This document shows positions 33,602 to 41,103 of a DNA stretch of 64,000 bases, piece by piece; positions within the stretch are counted from its first letter, which is position 1, and each line of letters opens with the position of its first letter. The stretch is from CAYSPT01 sp964432985. GTDB lineage: Bacteria > Muiribacteriota > CAYSPT01. Where the stretch lies: positions 1 through 64,000 of the forward strand of contig CAYSPT010000025.1 in the NCBI GenBank assembly GCA_964432985.1, written 5' to 3'. Both the position numbers and the translations under genes were made by a program. Under the pieces are notes generated by a model. That model was not told where the DNA came from. It made no database searches and was given only the letters and a program-made list of their open reading frames with translations.

Positions 33602-35161
33602 TTATATCAACGGTTTGAGAATCTTGAGGTTCCCCAGGAAATCCAGTATCAGCTTGAGCCGCCCTTTGGCAATAGAGGCCGGTCCGAACAGCTCCACCGG
33701 AACCTTGCCGTCCTTCGAAAGCTCCAGTTTGTATTGCTTGGACACCTTGATGTCCTCATACACGCTGAGTGCCACTCTCATACCAAATGTCTTGGACATC
33801 ACCATGGCTACCACCTCGGAGTTAATCTGCTCGCTCATGTAGTCCATGTTATAGGTACCGATGACGGATATGGTGCGGTCGAAGACGAATACCTTGGAGT
33901 GAAGCTTGCGTTTCCCGGTAAAAACCCAGACCTCCATGTTGGGCATGGCAATCTGAAGATCTACCCAGTCGGCGATGAAAAACGCCTGGGTAAGTAAACT
34001 GTCGGTGCTCACCGGGCTGTTGGTGTGGATGATGATCTTGACACCCCGGTCATTGGCTCGCTGCATGGCGGCTTTGGCCGCTTCCGTTAAAACGACATAA
34101 GGATTCTGTATGATGATCTCTTTTTCACAGGCATCCATGAGCTTGACGACTGAAGCGGTAATGTCGTTGCGAGGACCGGCAATAGAGTGCTTGTCGAGTA
34201 TCTTGATGGGGAACGCCCGCTCGCCGTGGAAAGGTTCGTACCCGGAATAGGTGGCAATGCTCGGCCCTTTTACCAGTTCTTCGTTGTAGATAGATGGATC
34301 GAAACTCATATCCCCGGTAGGCTCATACACTCCCTCTCCAAACATCCACCGGTCCATGGCTGATTCGGCCATGAGCAGGTGGTCGCTTTTCGAGAACCAG
34401 TTGCCGAAAAAGTCTTCCTGGATGGTGTAGTTTCTCAGCCCGTAGAACTCCTCGTTGAAAGCCACGGCCATGGCTTCGCCGATGAGTTCACCGTCGATGA
34501 TCACATCCGTGTCTCTGAAAACAAGGGGGTCATCCTCGGGAGCGAGGAAGTAGCGGCTGGCGATGTTGCGGCCGCCGGTAATGATGTATTTGCGGTCAAC
34601 GATGATGATCTTGTCGTGGTTTGAGGACATGAAATACTTGAGATTACACGGCAGCTGGGGCAAACCCTCCAATATGGGATTGAATATTTTTACCTGGGCT
34701 CCCGCCTCCACCAATTCCTGGAGATAATCCTGGCCGCCGGTAAACCGGCTGGAAAAGAACTTGGTACCCCGGGCGTCCATCATGAGCTTTATATCGAGTC
34801 CCGCCTGGGCTTTCTTCAGGAGAAGCCCGACGAAGGCATCACCGAACACGTCGTGCTCAAGGATGAAATACGTGGTCTCGATAGACTCCTTGGCATTCTG
34901 CATGATGTACCACCGCGCATACCAGGACTCTACGTTTTCATCAAGGAGTCTGACTTTGGCCCGGCAAAACGGGTGATCAAGCTCGTCAAAAGCTATCTTG
35001 ACCTGCTCGCCGACACTGGCAAACTCTATCCACGGCTGGTCCTGTGAAAGAGATGCCGGAAGACCGGTGAGAAATGCCAGCATCAACAGCAGCATTACAA
35101 ACATTATCCGGACCAACCCGGCTCCCCTGTTCACGCTGCGTGAAATAAACGATCTACTCAT
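33602..35161 (-). CDS. Phospholipase D-family protein (cardiolipin synthase/PLD-like)
   Basis: 519 residues: an N-terminal signal or anchor helix (IMFVMLLLMLAFLTGLPASLS) and two HKD motifs, HDKIIIVDRKYIITGGRN and HSKVFVFDRTISVIGTYN, the catalytic pair of phospholipase D enzymes. The family moves phosphatidyl groups (cardiolipin synthesis) or cleaves phosphodiesters; which applies is undecided, but an exported domain facing the periplasm is likely. AGGGAG nine bases before ATG 35161 fixes the start. First gene of a probable three-gene unit with the HD hydrolase and oligopeptidase B. Confidence 0.9.
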   Translation of the reverse strand: MSRSFISRSVNRGAGLVRIMFVMLLLMLAFLTGLPASLSQDQPWIEFASVGEQVKIAFDELDHPFCRAKVRLLDENVESWYARWYIMQNAKESIETTYFILEHDVFGDAFVGLLLKKAQAGLDIKLMMDARGTKFFSSRFTGGQDYLQELVEAGAQVKIFNPILEGLPQLPCNLKYFMSSNHDKIIIVDRKYIITGGRNIASRYFLAPEDDPLVFRDTDVIIDGELIGEAMAVAFNEEFYGLRNYTIQEDFFGNWFSKSDHLLMAESAMDRWMFGEGVYEPTGDMSFDPSIYNEELVKGPSIATYSGYEPFHGERAFPIKILDKHSIAGPRNDITASVVKLMDACEKEIIIQNPYVVLTEAAKAAMQRANDRGVKIIIHTNSPVSTDSLLTQAFFIADWVDLQIAMPNMEVWVFTGKRKLHSKVFVFDRTISVIGTYNMDYMSEQINSEVVAMVMSKTFGMRVALSVYEDIKVSKQYKLELSKDGKVPVELFGPASIAKGRLKLILDFLGNLKILKPLI

Positions 35162-35464
35162 AAAACGTTGCTCCCTTCGCTTTCAAACACAATTAAGCTA
35201 ATTTAATATACATACTCGAATATAGCGTACCTGTCAGATACACGTATCCCATTGTAAGTTGTATAGTCTAACAAACTATGAATTGTTACGCCACACTTAC
35301 TTGCATTATTTGCGTTTTTCTTTTGAATAACAATGTCATAGCTAAAAAAAATTACAATTTGCAGCTCTCGGAAAAATGAATCAGTCCGGATTTCCGTTGC
35401 AGCTCGTGGAAATCCGGACTGATTATAAGGAGAGGCTTATGTCAATGCTTAAAAACGCGTTGTC
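35162..35464. other. AT-rich intergenic region
   Basis: About 300 bases. Apart from the strong hairpin at 35379-35424 it is AT-rich and without a supported gene. The minus-strand promoter for the PLD-family unit probably lies here (CTGACA near 35237-35242), but the -10 is unclear. Confidence 0.4.
35379..35424 (-). terminator. Perfect 17-bp hairpin downstream of flgE
   Basis: Arms 35379-35395 and 35408-35424 are exact reverse complements (AATCAGTCCGGATTTCC), loop 12 bases. Read on the minus strand it follows the flgE stop by 40 bases and is followed by CATTTTTCC, so it is a convincing terminator for flgE. On the plus strand no T-run follows. Confidence 0.75.
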
Positions 35465-37228
35465 CTACCGCTTGAGGCCAATCGCCTGCTCGAGAAAACG
35501 GTCACCGGTCTTTATGGCACTGGAGTTCATCTGAAAAGCCCGCTGCGTATACACCAGCACTGCAAACTCATTGGCCAGGTTCACATTGGACATTTCCAGC
35601 ATACCGGGGACCAACAATCCATTAGTCCCCAGCCCGGGCTCCTCCAGCCGGGCGGCACCAGAGTTGGCTGACAGGGTGTACATGGTGTCACTGGATCTGA
35701 AAAGGCCAGCCGGATTGTTGAAATCGGCCAGGGTGAGCTGCCCGATCATCCTATTGTGCCCATTGTCGTACTCGGCGTTGAGACGGCCGTCTCTTGCAAT
35801 CGATAACTTCCTGAATGCGCCCCAGGAATAACCGTTCTGGTCGATTGCCGCTGTAGAAAAATCACTGGCGAACTGGGTGACATTGTCAAAAACCGGGGAA
35901 ATGGTCACGTCCGGGCTGGCAGCACCTTCCGGCTGGAGGGTAAAATCATTGACATAGCTGTGAATCGCCGGATCGTAGTCATTCATACTGAAGGCCGGTT
36001 CATGAGAAAGCGGATCAAGGTTGTTGTAGAAGAACGTGAGCGCCTCGTTTATCCTGCCCGTAGTGTTGTCGAACACGAGCACACCGCTTCCCCCCATGTT
36101 GCTCAGGGCCGGATTGTTGGCTGCCTGTTGGGGTCCAGCCAGCTGGATGCCATTTTCCGTTGCATCTGTGTCGGTATTGCCGGACATCACCGCCGCTGCA
36201 TCCTCGATCACCGCCACCTGGTACGTCCATACGGTGGCTACTCCGTCACCGGCGCCGTCGTCATCGATGCTGGCCCGCTGACGGTAATCCACTTCGATGG
36301 TGTCACCGATTTCAGGCGCGGCGTCAAAGTCTATCCCCGTAATGAAACCCTGCGGGTCGGTAACCGGGGTGAAATTAGAGACGGCTATCCCGTTTAGCCT
36401 GGCGGTAATGTTTCCGGGCACAACCGGTGTGTTGGCAAAGGTGAACTGGGTAGTCAAGCCATCGGGGGGGCCCAGTACTTCATTTTTGTGTTCGATTCCC
36501 AGGTGAGCGGGGATACCGTCTGCGCCATCATTGTCTACATCGATGATCTCCCTTTTCATGAAGGTGTAGCTGCTCATGTAGGGGTTTCCCGCTGCGTCAT
36601 AAATAGTAAGGGTAGAAGCATGGGTCGTCTCCATGGGGGCGTCCGAATCCAGGTTGCACCTGAAATGCACGTTCGACGTGGACCGGGGCTCGAGAATCCG
36701 AATGTCCGTGCCGTCTTCCGGAGCAATACTCAGCTGACTCAATTCCTGTGTTTTGTCAATATAGGTCTGCCGGGTGTCATCGTCAGTAATGGCCTGCCAG
36801 CCGAGCAACCTCTTTCCGGTACCCACGTGTGTCATGTATCCCAAACTGTCGAGATTGAAATCACCCGCACGGGTATAGAACTGGTCACCTTTTTCGTCCT
36901 GCACGATAAAGAAGCCCCGTCCCTGAATAGCAAGGTCGGTCTGAACATTGGTTAGCTTCAGGTTCCCCTGCCCCATGATAGTGTCGATCGAGGCGGACAG
37001 CACACCCAGGCCGACCTGCCTGGAGTTGACGCTGCCCCGGAGTGTAGCGGCGTCCTGCAGTATGGGTGCTGAAGACTGGCCCAGTGTTTCATTTAAAATA
37101 TTGTGGAAATGGAGTCTCTGCGTTTTGTACCCGGTGGTGTTGGCATTGGCAAAGTTGTTGGCCAGCACGTCCATCTTCATCTGGAAACCATTCAGGCCGG
37201 TGGCGGCAGTGAACAGCGTCCGCATCAT
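35465..37228 (-). CDS. flgE: Flagellar hook protein FlgE
   Basis: The 587-residue protein starts with the rod/hook N-terminal domain (FTAATGLNGFQMKMDVLANN then NTTGYK), has the FlgE/F/G core (GRGFFIVQDEKGDQFYTRAGDF near 130-150), a long central region, and the C-terminal helix NLANEFAVLVYTQRAFQMNS ending in LEQAIGLKR. Both termini pack as coiled coils in the hook. The start is ATG 37228 because AGGAAG lies eight bases upstream; an earlier in-frame start at 37315 lacks the family pattern. The middle has Gly/Asp-rich loops typical of hook D2 insertions. No other flagellar gene is in the window; FlgG-type rod protein is an alternative, but length favours FlgE. Confidence 0.85.
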   Translation of the reverse strand: MMRTLFTAATGLNGFQMKMDVLANNFANANTTGYKTQRLHFHNILNETLGQSSAPILQDAATLRGSVNSRQVGLGVLSASIDTIMGQGNLKLTNVQTDLAIQGRGFFIVQDEKGDQFYTRAGDFNLDSLGYMTHVGTGKRLLGWQAITDDDTRQTYIDKTQELSQLSIAPEDGTDIRILEPRSTSNVHFRCNLDSDAPMETTHASTLTIYDAAGNPYMSSYTFMKREIIDVDNDGADGIPAHLGIEHKNEVLGPPDGLTTQFTFANTPVVPGNITARLNGIAVSNFTPVTDPQGFITGIDFDAAPEIGDTIEVDYRQRASIDDDGAGDGVATVWTYQVAVIEDAAAVMSGNTDTDATENGIQLAGPQQAANNPALSNMGGSGVLVFDNTTGRINEALTFFYNNLDPLSHEPAFSMNDYDPAIHSYVNDFTLQPEGAASPDVTISPVFDNVTQFASDFSTAAIDQNGYSWGAFRKLSIARDGRLNAEYDNGHNRMIGQLTLADFNNPAGLFRSSDTMYTLSANSGAARLEEPGLGTNGLLVPGMLEMSNVNLANEFAVLVYTQRAFQMNSSAIKTGDRFLEQAIGLKR

Positions 37229-37474
37229 AAGAGTTTCTTCCTCTCCATCCACATCCTGTGACTGGTTGTTTTCCGGCTGTAGTCCTTTGTGTACCGGACA
37301 GGTTAGTCGTTTCACCCAGAGTATCGGCAGAATTGAGGAAAAACATTAGTTTTTTTTTGTGGTACAGATGAGAAGGGAAGGAGGTTTTCAGGGCAAACCT
37401 GAAGTATCACTTCATGTTATTCGGGCGGACTGTTGGTTCGAAAAGAATCAACTTTCACACCCGGGCGGCTGTAC
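37229..37474. other. Short intergenic region between flgE and nrdG
   Basis: About 245 bases, same orientation of flanking genes. It holds the flgE ribosome binding site (37236-37242) and no clear terminator for nrdG was found. Confidence 0.3.
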
Positions 37475-38164
37475 CTACCGGACGATGCATTCCACCACCG
37501 AACTTCCCAGTTTTTGTTCCAGGAGATCTATTTCCCCAAACGGGAGACTCGACAGTTTCACCGCGTCGGAGACCCTGGACTTGAAGGGAACAAATTTCTG
37601 CAGGACGTACCGCCTGGCAGCCTTGATGGTGTCTCCGATACGCAGGATATCGTCTTTTCCCAGCAGCGGCCGGGCCACGGTGGTGCGGAATTCATAGTCG
37701 GCCCCCGAGCGCATGATGATAGTGATGCTCCGGTGAATGACAGCCGGATTAATCTTGCACCTGGTTACAGCACCATACCGGGGGAGGCTGGTCTTGACAT
37801 CCATAGCAATATAATCAACCAGGTTTTCCTCCAGCATTGATTCGACCACGTCCGGGTTGCTGCCGTTGGTATCGAGCTTCACCAGGAAACCCAGTTCCTT
37901 GATTTTGCGGGCAAATTCGTTCAGACCGCTCTGGATGGTCGGCTCCCCACCGGTAATGGTAACAGCGTCAATCTTACCCAGACGTGTCTTGAGAAAACCC
38001 ATGATATCCTCCTGGCTGATAGCCTGACGGAACAGCCGGGGAATGACCAGCTCGGGATTGTGGCAGTAGGGGCAGCGGAAATTACAGCCCTGGGTGAACA
38101 CCGTCGCGGACAGCTTGCCCGGATAATCGATCAATGAGAATTTCTGGAATCCGCCAATACGCAT
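37475..38164 (-). CDS. nrdG: Anaerobic ribonucleotide reductase activating protein
   Basis: 229 residues starting MRIGGFQKFSLIDYPGKLS, the usual start of this radical-SAM activase group, with the 4Fe-4S motif CNFRCPYC and the SAM-binding TITGGEP and DTNGS. It makes the glycyl radical on NrdD. The ATG 38164 is chosen over a GTG at 38173; GGGGTGA just upstream overlaps the NrdD stop, so the genes are coupled. It is the second gene of the nrdDG operon. Confidence 0.93.
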   Translation of the reverse strand: MRIGGFQKFSLIDYPGKLSATVFTQGCNFRCPYCHNPELVIPRLFRQAISQEDIMGFLKTRLGKIDAVTITGGEPTIQSGLNEFARKIKELGFLVKLDTNGSNPDVVESMLEENLVDYIAMDVKTSLPRYGAVTRCKINPAVIHRSITIIMRSGADYEFRTTVARPLLGKDDILRIGDTIKAARRYVLQKFVPFKSRVSDAVKLSSLPFGEIDLLEQKLGSSVVECIVR

Positions 38165-38169
38165 ACTGA

Positions 38170-40260
38170 TCACCCCACCGCAAATGTCTTTCTTAATTTG
38201 TATTCTTCTTTTTTACCTTCGTTCCACTGGTTGACCGGACGGAGATACCCCACCACCCTGGAGTACACCTGGCACGGCTCACCACAGGTGGGGCACGATT
38301 CGTGCTCCATGGCAAAATACCCGTGGTTAGCACACACACTGAACGTCGGTGTCAGCGTGAAGTACGGCAGCCGGTACCCTTCGCAGACCTTCCTTACCAG
38401 GTTCTTAACGCTTTCGAAGTTGGATATCTGTTCCCCGCAGAATATGTGAAGCACCGTTCCCCCGGTGTAGCGCGTCTGTATATCGTCCTGAAGATCCAGC
38501 GCTTCGAACACATCATCGGTGAAATTCACCGGCAGCTGGGTGGAATTGGTGTAGAACGGACTCGCCGCCGTCTGCACGGACTCCTCGTTGGCTACGATGA
38601 TGTCCGGGAATCGTTCCTTATCCTTCTGCGCCAGGCGGTAGGATGTCCCCTCGGCGGGTGTCGCCTCCAGGTTGTAGATCTTCCCGGTCTCCTTCTGGAA
38701 TTCCATCAGCCTGTCGCGCATGAAATCCATTACCTTCACGGTGAACTCGCGGCCCCGAGCGGTGCTGATATCCTCACCGATCAGGTTCAACAGGGCTTCG
38801 TTCATACCCACCAGGCCGATGGTAGAAAAATGGTTTTTCCAGTACTGCTTGTACCGCTGCTTGACATTCCTTAGATAAAAGCGTGAGTAGGGATAGAGCC
38901 CGATATCGGTGAGCCTCTCCAGTACCTTGCGCTTTATCTCCAGGCTGTCCCGGGCCATGTTCATGAGCTTTCCGAGCCGGGAGAAAAAGTCTTCTTCAGT
39001 GTCCGCCAGATAGCCGATTCGAGGCATGTTGATGGTCACCACGCCGATGGAGCCGGTGAGCGGGTTAGCTCCGAACAGTCCCCCGCCGCGGGCCCTGAGC
39101 TTGCGCGTGTCGAGGCGCAGGCGGCAGCACATGGAGCGGGCGTCTTCGGGGTTCATACTGGAGTTTACGAAGTTTGAGAAATAAGGGATACCGTACTTGG
39201 CCGTGGTTTTCCAGAGAAACTCCAGGGTCGGGCTGTCCCAGTCGAAATCCTTCGTTATGTTATACGTGGGGATAGGAAATGTAAATACCTGCCCCTTGGC
39301 GTCACCCTCGGTCATTACCTCCAGAAACGCGTGGTTCAGCATGTTCATCTCTTTTTGGAAATCACCGTAGGTTTCCTTCATGAACTCCCCGCCGATACAC
39401 ACCGGCTGGTTGGCGAACATAGATGGGACGGTGAGGTCCATGGTGAGGTTGGTAAAGGGAGTTTGAAATCCAACCCGGGTGGGAACATTGATATTGTAAA
39501 CGAATTCTTGTATAGCCTGCTTCACCTCCGGGTAACTCAGGTGATCGTAGCGGATAAAGGGCGCCAGGAGAGTGTCGAAATTGGAGAAAGCCTGGGCGCC
39601 GGCGGCTTCACCCTGCAGCGTGTAGAAGAAGTTTACCACCTGCCCCAGGGCGCTTCGGAAATGTTTCGGCGGCCTGCTCTCGATCTTGTCGGAAGCTCCC
39701 TTGAATCCGGACATGAGCAGGTCCTGCAGGTCCCAGCCCACACAATAAACCGACAGGAGGCTCAGGTCGTGTATGTGAAGGTCCCCCTCCGTGTGCGCTT
39801 TTTTGATATACGGCGGATAGACCCGGTTCAGCCAGTAGGTCTTGCTTATCTCCGAGAAAATGTAGTTGTTTAATCCCTGCAGAGAGTAAGCCATATTGCT
39901 GTTCTCGTTGACCTGCCAGTCGAGTTTTTCCAGGTACTGCTCGATGAGGTCCACGCTGGCTTTGGACACAATCTCGCGCATCTTGGCGTGCTGGTCACGA
40001 TAGATGATGTAAGCCTTGGCTGTCTGCTTGTACGGTGAGTGAAGCAGCACTTCCTCGACCACGTCCTGGATCTGCTCTACATTCGGGACACGGTTGGTAA
40101 TGGCCTGCTGGGCCAGGTTCAATACCCGCAGCGCCAGCTGACTGGATATCTCACCGTTGAACTCCCCGGTGGCCTCTCCCGCTTTTCGCACAGCATCGGT
40201 AATTTTTTCGGGTCTGAATTTAACGATCCGCCCGTCTCGTTTTTTTATTCTGTTAAACAT
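38170..40260 (-). CDS. nrdD: Anaerobic ribonucleoside-triphosphate reductase (class III)
   Basis: 696 residues: N-terminal ATP-cone (IKKRDGRIVKFRPEKITDAV), the ten-stranded barrel, a four-Cys zinc site (CANHGYF ... CPTCGEPC) and the glycyl-radical loop RVVGYLRPV with G671. It reduces ribonucleotides to deoxyribonucleotides without oxygen, activated by NrdG. ATG 40260 is preferred over 40332 because it gives the ATP-cone start directly. The leader upstream carries a structured RNA and terminator-like hairpin (40457-40528), so transcription attenuation is likely. With ThyX and dCMP deaminase this covers part of DNA precursor synthesis. Confidence 0.95.
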   Translation of the reverse strand: MFNRIKKRDGRIVKFRPEKITDAVRKAGEATGEFNGEISSQLALRVLNLAQQAITNRVPNVEQIQDVVEEVLLHSPYKQTAKAYIIYRDQHAKMREIVSKASVDLIEQYLEKLDWQVNENSNMAYSLQGLNNYIFSEISKTYWLNRVYPPYIKKAHTEGDLHIHDLSLLSVYCVGWDLQDLLMSGFKGASDKIESRPPKHFRSALGQVVNFFYTLQGEAAGAQAFSNFDTLLAPFIRYDHLSYPEVKQAIQEFVYNINVPTRVGFQTPFTNLTMDLTVPSMFANQPVCIGGEFMKETYGDFQKEMNMLNHAFLEVMTEGDAKGQVFTFPIPTYNITKDFDWDSPTLEFLWKTTAKYGIPYFSNFVNSSMNPEDARSMCCRLRLDTRKLRARGGGLFGANPLTGSIGVVTINMPRIGYLADTEEDFFSRLGKLMNMARDSLEIKRKVLERLTDIGLYPYSRFYLRNVKQRYKQYWKNHFSTIGLVGMNEALLNLIGEDISTARGREFTVKVMDFMRDRLMEFQKETGKIYNLEATPAEGTSYRLAQKDKERFPDIIVANEESVQTAASPFYTNSTQLPVNFTDDVFEALDLQDDIQTRYTGGTVLHIFCGEQISNFESVKNLVRKVCEGYRLPYFTLTPTFSVCANHGYFAMEHESCPTCGEPCQVYSRVVGYLRPVNQWNEGKKEEYKLRKTFAVG

Positions 40261-40456
40261 GATATCTTCACTGCTTTCTCGATCCACTGTTTTTTGAGGT
40301 TTGACTCGAAATCCGACCTCGTTCACACACATTTTTGACGCAAAAACACACTTCGACTACACGGTGGACCCAATACCAACTGATTTAAGGAAGAAAAGTG
40401 ACGACCTTCCGGCATTCTGCAGAGCCACCTCCACAAGAAGAGGCCCCTCTATAAAA

Positions 40457-40528
40457 GGAAAACCTCGTCGGAGGGACGAGGAGGGTGCTTCTCAGGTCCT
40501 TCTGGACCGGGCGCTGCACCGAATTTCC
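40457..40528 (-). promoter_or_regulatory. Candidate structured leader RNA / attenuator of nrdD-nrdG
   Basis: Read on the minus strand, a closing stem GGAAA (40528-40524) with TTTCC (40461-40457) holds two hairpins: a two-part stem GGTGC/GCACC (40520-40516 and 40488-40484) enclosing GGTCC-AGAA-GGACC (40508-40495), and CCTCGTC-CCTCC-GACGAGG (40481-40463). The second is GC-rich and is followed by TTTTCCTTTT, like an intrinsic terminator. It begins about 20 bases after a predicted start of transcription and 200 bases before nrdD. It does not match the T-box, cobalamin, TPP or other riboswitch patterns I know. Confidence 0.55.
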
Positions 40529-40557
40529 AGAAAACCTTTTGGTCGACATGGGTTGCA

Positions 40558-40586
40558 ATCTTAAGGCAACATTCCAGCCCCGTCAA
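40558..40586 (-). promoter_or_regulatory. Promoter of nrdD-nrdG
   Basis: On the minus strand TTGACG (40586-40581), a 17-base spacer and TAAGAT (40563-40558). The leader to nrdD would be about 290 bases and include the structured RNA. Confidence 0.5.
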
Positions 40587-40605
40587 GAGGAGGAAGAAAA
40601 GTTTT

Positions 40606-40634
40606 TTGACTGTCCCGGAGCATGATGTTATACT
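40606..40634 (+). promoter_or_regulatory. Promoter of the 58-bp repeat array and nucleotidyltransferase gene
   Basis: TTGACT (40606-40611), a 17-base spacer, and TATACT (40629-40634) with an upstream TG (extended -10). It stands back-to-back with the nrdD promoter 20 bases away. The leader from about 40641 to ATG 41104 would be over 460 bases and contain the whole repeat array. Confidence 0.65.
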
Positions 40635-40787
40635 TGCTCCCGTTCTCGAACGAAAGCACTAATTTTCAGCTAAATGCGAAAAACTCCCAGCCGAAAATAT
40701 ACCTTTGCTATTGCTATTGGGTCGAAGCGTAGTAGGAATCGGTAAATAAAGAAAATATGCCTTTGCTATTGCTATTGGGTCGAAGCG

Positions 40788-40887
40788 NNNNNNNNNNNNN
40801 NNNNNNNNNNNNNNNNNNNNNNNNNNNNNNNNNNNNNNNNNNNNNNNNNNNNNNNNNNNNNNNNNNNNNNNNNNNNNNNNNNNNNNN
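40788..40887. other. Assembly gap (100 N) in the 58-bp array
   Basis: Placeholder gap. The distance between unit starts across it (155) is not a multiple of 58, so the N count is not the true length. Confidence 0.95.
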
Positions 40888-40911
40888 TAGGAATCGGTAA
40901 ATAAAGAAAAT

Positions 40912-41060
40912 ATGCCTTTGCTATTGCTATTGGGTCGAAGCGCAGTAGGAATCGGTAAATAAAGAAAATATGCCTTTGCTATTGCTATTGGGTCGAAGCG
41001 CAGTAGGAATCGGTAAATAAAGAAAATATGCCTTTGCTATTGCTTCTGCATCGGGAGTAG
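40912..41060 (+). other. Tandem micro-ORFs, one per 58-bp unit
   Basis: ATG 40912 and ATG 40970 each open the same 16-codon frame MPLLLLLGRSAVGIGK, closed by TAA, with seven bases to the next ATG; ATG 41028 opens MPLLLLLHRE, closed by TAG 41058-41060. The unit at 40751 also has the ATG (40757) before the gap; the first unit has ATA instead. 58 is not a multiple of three, so the frames are kept separate by their own stops. The AAAGAAA before each ATG is a poor ribosome binding site. Confidence 0.45.
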
Positions 41061-41103
41061 TATGAGTTGATAAACTAATGTAAGAAAGATAAGAGTGATA
41101 ATT

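Larger units (their letters stand above)
40693..41060 (+). repeat. 58-bp tandem repeat array in a transcript leader
   Basis: Units start at 40693, 40751, 40906, 40964 and 41022 (last one partial), with an exact 58-bp period on both sides of the gap. The units after the first differ at almost no base. In each full unit CTATTG can pair with CAGTAG around a ten-base loop; the first unit has TAGTAG, still able to pair through G-U. The unresolved gap at 40788-40887 hides an unknown number of units. Confidence 0.92.

Noticed and set aside
35439..35531. Short plus-strand frame after AAGGAGAGG, overlapping the flgE 3' end
   Set aside because: The Shine-Dalgarno match is good, but the 30 codons are antisense to flgE and have no similarity; the adjacent hairpin serves flgE.
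40457..40528. Known riboswitch (T-box, cobalamin, TPP) before nrdD
   Set aside because: The T-box TGGNACCGCG, the B12 box and the TPP core motifs are absent; only the terminator half looks T-box-like.
40693..41060. CRISPR array
   Set aside because: The units are contiguous 58-bp repeats without variable spacers and no cas gene is present.
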